NCBI RefSeq assembly: GCF_009296025.1
Contig: NZ_CP045178.1
Coordinates: 2,914,001-2,978,000, forward strand
Length of the DNA stretch: 64,000 bases
Source of the DNA: Streptomyces tsukubensis
GTDB taxonomy: Bacteria > Actinomycetota > Actinomycetes > Streptomycetales > Streptomycetaceae
Direction: 5' to 3'
Shown: positions 24,001-33,000 of the stretch, piece after piece
How the letters are laid out: every line of letters begins with the position of its first letter
Numbering within the stretch: the first letter of the stretch is position 1
Program-made: the position numbers and the translations under genes
Notes under the pieces: generated by a model
What the model was told of the DNA's origin: nothing
The model's database searches: none
What the model saw: the letters and a program-made list of their open reading frames with translations, nothing else

Positions 24001-27000
24001 CGATGAACTGGCTGCCGGAGAGCTCCCCCGCCGCGTGGGTCCGCACCACGTTCTTGCCGGTGTCGTATTCCGCCGCCACGGGATACGCGGTCTCGGCCCA
24101 CGGCGCCCGGTGCTGCCAAACCTTCCGGGGGCGGTCCCAGCCCTCTCGTTTCTTGAACAGTGCCACCTGGCCCATATCCAGGCCGTTCAGCGAGCCCTCG
24201 GTCCAGTTCAGCCCGTACGTTTCCGGCCGAGTCCCGCCTTGGCCGTCCGCGACCGCACGTACCAGGCGCTGGTCCTCGGCGAGCAACTGGTTTTGGCGTT
24301 CCGGGGAGAGGGGGGCCGCGAGCTCCGGCTCCGTGCTCGGGTTCTCCCCGGGCAAGGTGAACGCGCCGGGAGCGGCGGCGCTGTGCCACATCGCCGCACG
24401 CGGGTTCCCGACCCGGCTCGCACCGGGGGACGCCGGTCGGTCCGTGTCGTACGCCGTGGATGGGGTGGGCCCGGTGGCGTCCGTGGCCGCCCCGGACGTG
24501 GGGGTGAGCGGGGTGTCCGGCTCGGCTGTGGGGCCCGGCTCGTCGGCGGGCTTGTCCGAGAGTGCGGCTTGGTCCTCGGAGAGCGCCGACGCGGAAGTGT
24601 CCGACCCGGACGTGCCCGACTCGAAAGCGGCGGACTCGGACGTGCCCGACCCGGACGTGCCCGACCCGAAAGCGGCGGACTCGGACGTGACCGACCCGGA
24701 CGTGCCCGACCCGAAAGCGGCGGACTCGGACGTGCCCGACCCGGACGTGCCCGATCCGTCGGGGTCGACCGGCTCACCAGGGGCGATCGGCGCGCCCTCG
24801 GTACCGGGTTCGGCGCCCCCGCCCAGCTGCGAGGCCAGGTACGCGTCGGCGTGCCTGACGCGCACCTCGCGCATCTGCTCCCGCACCCAGCGGGCCACGC
24901 GCGGGTCGGAGGTGGTCGCCCTGCCTGGCTCCCGCGCGGCGAGGGAGTCGCCCAGCTCCCGGTAGGCGAGGTCGCGGGTGTCGGTGACGGCGTGCAGCGC
25001 GTCCAGGTCGCGGTCCAGACGGCCCTGGAGGGCCGAGACCTCGTCCGGCCCCTTCCCCTGCGCCGACTTCGCGTACTCGTCCATGAGCCCCTGCTGCTGC
25101 TCCTGGTGCCAGGCGGCGACCTCGCGGTGCCAAGTGGCGCGCGGCGGCCGGGTGACGGTCTGCTGCTCCAGGTCCCGGTACACGCCTGCCAGCCGCTCGG
25201 CATGCTGGCGCAGGTTCCAGGCGGCGGCCCGGGTGTTCTCGCGCAGCCGGCTCCAGTCGGGGGCGGAGGCGGCGTAGTCGGCTGCGAAATGTTCCCGCAG
25301 GGACTCCAGTCCCTCGCGGTACCAGGTGTCGGCTCCCAGGCCCCACCCGTGGCCGGGGTGCCCGAGATTCATCGCCCCCTCCCGCGTGTGGATCAGGAGG
25401 TGCGCGTCGAAGGTGGCGCGGATCCTGACGTCCGCGAGCCATTCGCGGAAGGCTTCCACGAAACGGGGCCTGAACTCCGCGACGAGGTCGTCCTTCACCG
25501 ACCCGGCCACGGCGCCGTGTTCCTGGGCCGCCGTCGCCCAGGCCGCACGGAAGGCCTGCCGGAGCCGGTCGGCGACGGGGGAGTCGAGGAAGTGCCCGTG
25601 GTTGTCGCTGTCGAGCCGCCAGTGGTTCCCGGGACGGACGAAGTCGCTCTCGAACGTCTCGTCCGCCCCGGCCCGCTGTCCCAGGTCCTCGAACCGGCCG
25701 TTCAGCTCACCGATGAGACCGGCCCGCATCCCGTCGGTCCGCTCCGGTACGCCCCCGGATGCGTACTGCCCTCCGTGGAGCGCGGTCCAGATGTCGGCGA
25801 ACCGCTCGCGCAGCTGGGCCATTTCCTGCCGGAGGCCCGCAGCGGCCCGGTGCGTACGGATGCCCGGGACGAACTCGTCCACCGGGTCGCCCGACCTGGG
25901 CCCCACCTGCCGGGAGTAGCCGCGCAACTCCGGGTGGCCGGAGAGGTGCTGTGCGAACTCACGGTGTGCGGCCTCACGCTGCGGCACGTCCTCCCGCATG
26001 CCCGCCAGGTACGCGCCCGCGCTGTCCGTCAGGGCGCCATTGACCCCGACCAGCGTCGGCGCGTCGTCGGCGGCCGGCTGCGGGGTCGTGAACGCCTCGT
26101 CCCGCGCCTCCTCCACGTAGGGCTGGTGGGGGCGGGGCTGGGACGGGGGTTCGGGCTGGGGCTCGGACCGCGGCTGAGACGGGGACTGGGACTGGGGCCG
26201 CTCCGGGTGGAGCGGCCGGGCGTCCTGGCCCGCGCCCGCCGGGGACACGCCGGGGCCGTCCGCCAGGGACTCGCCGACACCAGCTGCCGACGGCTCACCG
26301 ACACCCTCCCCCGCAGGCAGCGTCGCCGCACCCTCCGCGACCGGCTGCGGCGCCGACAGGGACTCGTCCGGCACCTCTTCCACGTACGGCTGGTGGGGGC
26401 GGGACCGGGGCCGCTCCGGGTGGAGCGGCCGGGCGTCCTGGCCCGCGCCCGCCGGGGACACGCCGGGGCCGTCCGCCAGGGACTCGCCGACACCAGCTGC
26501 CGACGGCTCACCGACACCCTCCCCCGCAGGCAGCGTCGCCGCACCCTCCGCGACCGGCTGCGGCGCCGACAGGGACTCGTCCGGCACCTCTTCCACGTAC
26601 GGCTGGTGGGAGGGCGGCGCCGGCCGCTGCGGGTCCGCTGTCACGCTCAGGTGCTCGAAGTCGAGGTTCCAGCGCGGTGCCGGGCGGGGCCGCTGCCCGG
26701 TCGGCGGCGCGTTCCTCGGCGCCGCCGGTGCGTCGGCCCGTGCCTCGGCCGTCTCCCGCGCCGCGACGGCTGTCAGGTTCTGTCCCTGAACCGGTGTCTC
26801 CCCGGTCGCCGCGTCGGAGGCGGCGGGGGCAGGGGTGTTGACCGGCGCGGCGGGGGCAGGGGCCTTGGCCGAACCGGAGGCCGCGGGGGCTCCGGCAGGT
26901 GCGGGGGCGGGGGCGGCGGGAGCCGACGTGGGGGGCGACACCCGAAGGTCGTGCAGCGCGTCGACGAAGCGTGCCTTCACGGCCTCGACGGCCCGCTGGC

Positions 27001-30000
27001 CCCCGGCCTCGCGGGCCGTCTGGATCTCCGCGCCCCACCGCAGCGCCTCGCCCTCGGGCATCCCCGCCTTGCGCCCCATATTGGTGACGTACAGCCTGTC
27101 GAAACCGTCCGACAGTGCGGCATCGCCCGACCGCGCGGAACCGTCCGGCAGTGCCTGCGCCGTGGGCGCCGCGCCGGGGCTCCGCAGGTTGTGCAGGTGC
27201 TCGCTGAAATCGCGCGTCACCTTGTCGGCGGCGGGCATGCCCCGCGCACCGCGGAACTTGTCCGCCCAGCTCGCCGTCTCGGCCTCGGACAGACCGGCTT
27301 CGCGGCCCCTGACCTCCATGAAATCCAGCACACGGTCGTCCATCGACCTGGCCGCTGGGGCGGATGCGGGACTCATCGCGCCGGGGCTGCGTATCTCGTG
27401 CAGGCGCTCGGCGAAATCGCGCGTCACCTGGTTGGCGGCTGCCATGTTGCCCGCACCGCGGAACTTGTCCGCCCAGTCGAGCGCCTCGGCCTCGGACAGA
27501 CCGGCTTCCCGGCCCCGGTCCAGCATGAAGTGCAGCACATGGCTGTCGGTCGTCGGGGCCGCGGGATCGGGTGCGGGACGCGTCGCGGAAGTACTCCGCA
27601 TCTCGTGCAGACGCTCGGCGAAATCGCTCGTCACCTTGTTGGCGGCGGGCATGCCCTCCGCACCGAGGAGCTTGTTCGTCCAGTCCTGCACCTCACGCGG
27701 GGACATCCCCGCGGAATGGCCCCTGTCCATCATGTAGTGCAGTACGTGGTCGCCCCCCGGTTCGGGCGCCACAGAAGTGGTCGCGGGCGGCTTCCGCAGG
27801 TTGAGCAGGTGCTCGCTGAACGCGTTCTTCAGATGGTTGACCGCGCGATCGTTCTCCGCCTGTCGGATCTTGTGCGCCCAGTCGAGCACCTCCGCCTCTG
27901 ACATCCCGGCGGCGCGCCCGCGGTCCAGCACCATGTCCACGTCGTGGGTGCTCGCCACGGGCTGTCGCTGGCCCACCGCGTCGGGCGAGCGGTCAAGCAC
28001 CACGGGCGGCGCGTGCGTGGACGTGTCGGCTCCGGGCGCGCCCCTGCCGCCGTTCCGCAGATCGGCGATGAAGTCCCCGAACCGGGCGTCGACGGCGTGC
28101 AGTTGCTCCATGTTCCCCTTGAGGAACGCCTGTTCGTATTCGGCGCGCCATTGGGCCGCCTCTGCCGGAAGGGCGCCGTTGTCCACGGCGTGCTCGGCGA
28201 ACGCGTCCGCCCGCTCCGCGGCCCTCTCCTCGTTGGTCGGCTCGTCGCCGCCCGTACCCCGGCCGCCGCCCGGCCGGCTCTCCTCGGTCTCCGCGACGGG
28301 CTTCGGGCGTTCCTCCGTCACCACCGCGACGTCCACCCCGCGGCTCGTCCCCGCGCCGCCGTCCGGCGTGGAGTCGGAGGGCTGCCCGCCGTCCGGCGTG
28401 GACTTGGCGGGCTCCCCGCCGTCCGGCGTGGACTCGGAGGAGCGCCCGCCGCCCGCGCCGTCCGCGCCGCCCGTCGGCTCGTCGCCGGGACCGCGTCCGG
28501 GCGCGCCCGGCTTGGGGCCACCGCTTCCGGACGAGGCGCCGCCCGGACCTGTCGGCCCCGACTCGCCCTGGCTGTCGATGAATTCCCGGATGGTGAGGGG
28601 CCCACTGCCCCCTGCGGGCGAGCCTTCGCTCCCACGCGCCCCGTCGCCGAGGTCCCCACGCGCCCCGTCGCCGAGGTCCCCACGCGCTCCGTCGCCGAGG
28701 TTCCCACGCGTACCGGCGCCGAGTCCCCCGTCCTCGCCCGCGAAGGTGGCCGGTGGCCTCGGTTCGTTCGCCAGCGGGGGGATGTCCCGTACCGGCACGC
28801 CCGGCCGCAGGCTGTCCAGGCGCTGGTTCCACGCGCTCAGGAGCGTGGTGTAACCCTTGCCGTCCGCCGAGTGCCCCACCGCGTCGAACTGCCCACGCCA
28901 GAGCGCGAACTCGGCCGGTGCCATGCCGTGCACCGAGCCCCAGTCGGCCAGCACGGAGGGCATACGTGCCACGGGCCCCGCTGCGCCGTCCGGGTTCACG
29001 CCAGGTGCGGGTGACTCCGGCTGCGGGGTCTCGGCGAGTCCGCGCGTCCGGGCCGGACCGCGGGTCTCGATCTCGGTGAGGTGCTGGTCGAATCCGTCGT
29101 TGAGCGCCCGTACGCCGGGGCTGTCCTCCGCCTTGATCGCGGAGACGTACTTCGCCCCCCAGGCGGACGCGTCGGGCGGCGTCATGCCGTGGTCGCGCCC
29201 GTACGCGGTGATCTCCGCGCCGCGCTCCTCGGGCCCCATCTCGCCGAGGCGCTGGAGACGCTGGTCCCAGGCTTCATGGAACTCGCGGACCCGGCCGCCG
29301 TTGCCGGAGCTGTGGGCTTCGACGGCTTGGCCGCGGACGTCGTCGATCTCGTGCTGGGTCAGCCCGGCCTCGTGGGCCTGCTGTGCGACCTCCTCGCCCC
29401 AGTGCCGCGGGGGCAGGGCGTTCGGGTCGCTGCTGCGGATCTCGTGCAGGCGCGCGTCCCAGCGCGTCTCCAGGTCGTGGACGCCGGGTCGGTCGCCGGC
29501 CCGGTGCGCCTTGATCAGACTCTGCGACCAGCCGGCCGTCTCCTCCCCCGACATGCCGTGGTCACGCGCGTACGTGGACCAGGTGTCCGCCCAGCGCTCG
29601 GGCGGGACGGGCAGCGCCTCGCCCTTGAGCTGCGGCGAGTGCTTCTTGGCCGTCGTGTCCCAGAGGTCGTGGAACTCGGAGACCTTGACCGGGTCGCCGG
29701 AGGCGTGGGCCTTCTCCGCCGCCGCACGCCATTCGGCGATCTTCTTCGGCGTCATCCCCAGGTGGGAGGCCTCGCTGGCGATCTGGTCGCCCCAGCCCTT
29801 GGGCTTGAGTGGCAGCGGCTCGCCCTTGGACGGTGCGAACTGCTTCTGCGCCGCGTCCCAGGAGTCGTGGAACTCGGAGACCTTGTCCAGGTCGCCGGAG
29901 CCGTGGGCCTTCTCCGCCTCCGCACGCCAGTGGGTGATCTCGTTGGGCGGCATTCCCTGCCTGAACGCCTCGGTGGCGATCTTGTCGCCCCAGTGCGAGG

Positions 30001-33000
30001 GGGGCAGGTCCAGGCTCCAGTTATTGGTCCTGATATCGCCCAGGCGCTCGACCAGGCTGCCTTCCAGGCTCCGTACGACACCGCGGTCGCCCGTCTCGTG
30101 CGCGGTCTTGATCAGGGCGCCGAAGTCGTCCGCCTCCCGACCCGACATGCCCTGCTCGCGGGCGTACGAGCCCCACGCGTCCGCCCAGCGCTTCGGCGTG
30201 ATGGGCAGCCCCCCGCCCCTGACGGGCGGGCGTGCCGATGTGACCTCGCCCCACGCGTCGTGGAAGTCGCCGATGGCCTTCTGGTCGGTCCCGGCGTGCA
30301 CGTCGTCGGCCGCGTTCCGCCACTCGGCGATCTCGGGCGGCGACATCCCCTTGCGGAACCCCTCGACCACCACCTCGTCGCCCCAGCGGCCCGGCGAGCG
30401 GACGTCCAACGCCATGTCGGAGGCGCCGAAGTCGTGGCCCCGCTGCACCAGCCCCTCTTCGAGGTTGCTGACGACGATGTCGTTACCGCGCTCGTGGGCC
30501 TGGTGGATCAGGGAAGACCAGTGGTTGGCCTCCGGGTGGCCGAGACCGCGCTCCCGACCGTACGAGTACCAGGCCTCGGCCCACTCGTCCGAGGTGAGAC
30601 GGGTATCGCCGGCCCCGCGGCCCGCGACGGGGAGGTACCCCTCCTTGCCGCTCGCCTGCTGCCAGGTGTTGTGGAAACCCCGCACCGTGCTGAGGTCGCC
30701 CGACGCGTGGGCCTTGATGGCGGCCGCCCGCCAGCCGGCGACCTCTTCCAGTCCCATACCGCGCTGGTAGGCCGCGTCGGCGACCGCGTTCCCCCACCGC
30801 CCCGCGGGCAGGTCGACGGCCAGGGCGTCGGCGCGGGGGTCCCGCGCCGTGAACAGCTCGGCGAAGCCCGCGCGGCCGTCCCGCGCACCGACCGTCCCCG
30901 ACGTGGTGGACGTACCGGGCGCCTCGGACGCACCGGATCGCTCGGGCGCGCGCTCGGACAGCCCGGTCAGGGCTCCCTCGGACTCGTCGTGCGCGCTGCC
31001 CGTCCCGCTGATGTCCTGGTTCCCGCGGGCGCCGTCGGCCTCCGACACCCCGTACGGGTCGGGGCCGTACGAGTCCGGCCGCTCGATTCCGAGCTCGTCC
31101 AGACGGGAGCCGAAGCTCGACTTCAGGTGGGCGACGCGCACCGGGTCGTCGGCGCGGCGGGCCTGGTCGATCTCCCAGCCCCAGTCCCACGCCTCGTGGG
31201 AGCCCATGCCCCGTTCCTCGGCGTACTCGGCCAGTTCCTCGGGCTGCTCCGGCCTGGGGCGGCCCTCCTGGCCACCCCGAACGGAGCGGGTGTCGGGACC
31301 GGACTTGGAGTCACGGGCGAGCCCGTCACCGAAGTGCCCGACGTTCACCAGCTCGGAGTTGGCCGCGCCCTGCCGCTCCTCGGGATACAGCTCCCGGCCC
31401 TTGCGCATCGGCCCCATGAGGGCCTGGCTGTCGCTCTCGGACACACCTTCCCGCACCGGCCCGGAGGAAGTGCCGCCCGCCTCGGACCGCTCCCCGGCGT
31501 GCGTGGTCGCGGCCCTGTCGCCGGGCGCGACCGCCCTTTCGCCGGGCGCGACCGCCTTGTCCCCGGGCGCGACCGCGCCGCCCTCCACCGGCTCCGAGGC
31601 GCCCTCACGCACCGGCCCGGAGGCGGAAGTGGTGTCCTGCCCGGACGTGCCGACCAACTCGTCCGACGCGGCGCCGGAGTCCCCGTCGCGGGACGGCGCG
31701 GACGGAGCGCGCCCCTCCCCCGCGGCGGCGACCGGCCCCGACGAGCCGGAGCCGGCCTCCGGACTCTCCTGGGCCTCGTCCTCGGCGCCGGAACGGTTGT
31801 TCCGCTCGATCTCGGCATTCTCCGCGGCCGGACGGTGGCGGTCACCGAGACTCATCTGATGGTTGGGGGCTGCCGTGTGGTCCAGGCCGCTCAACGGCAC
31901 CGACTCGGCGTCCTTCACCAGCCCGTCGAACGCGCCAGCCGCACCGTCCTCACGAGGCGCGACCGTACCCTGCGCGGGGTCGGCGACGCCCTCCCGCACG
32001 GGGCCGGAGGAGGTACCGCCCTCGTCGGGCCGCGCCCCGGCGGCCGTATCCGCCGCGCCGTCTTCCCCGCGCGCGACCGCGCCGCCCTCGACCTGGTCCG
32101 CGTCACGCGCGACCGGGCTGTAATCGGACGGGTGGGACGTGTCCTGCCTGTCCTCGGGGCGCAGGGGATGGCTCTTGCCGCGCAGCGGATCGTGTATGAG
32201 CCCGTATTCGACCTTCTCGGACCCCGCGGCGCCCTGCTGCTCCTCGGGACGCAGGGGCTGCCGCTCCTCGGGACGCAGGGGCCGCAGCTCCCCGGGGGCC
32301 ACCTCACGGCCACCGGTCGCGCCGCTCCCCTTCGGGCCGGGGACGCCCTTGCCCATCGGACCCATGAGGGCCTGGCGCTCCGCGGGGGAGTACTCGCGTC
32401 CGCCGCGCTCGACCGGAGCGTAGTCGGAGCCCCACCCGCCCTGCTGCTCCTCGGGACGCAGCGGCTGCCGCTCCTCGGGACGCAGGGGCCGCAGCTCCCC
32501 GGGGGCCACCTCACGGCCACCGGTCGCACCGCCCTCGCCCGGCGCGACCGTGCCGCGCTCCCCGAGGTCGGAGACACCCTCCCGTACCGGCCCCGAAGAG
32601 GTGGAACCCTCCCCGTCGTGACGGGTGACGGCGGACTCCCCCTCGCGCACGGCGGGGGCGTTGGTGTCGTCCGGCGTCACATCGCGGTCAGGGGCGGCGG
32701 GTGCGTTCTTCCGGCCGACCGCGTTCTCCGTCTGCTTCCCGGCGTTCTGGCTCTCGCCGCGCGAAGGCCCGACGCTCTTGCCGGCCACCTGGCCGGGGGC
32801 ATCCTGCGACGCGGAGGAGGAAGGCTGCCGCTGCCCCGCGGAGAGCCCGTTGCCACCGGGCTGCTGGACCGGCGTGTCCGCCGCGGACTTGGCGGTCGGC
32901 GGCGCGGATACGGCCGCGCTGTCATGGCCGGTCCGCACGGGCGCCGGTACGTCGTCCTGGCCCCTGGCCGGGTTGAGGGGCCCGCTGCCGCCCGGCTGCT

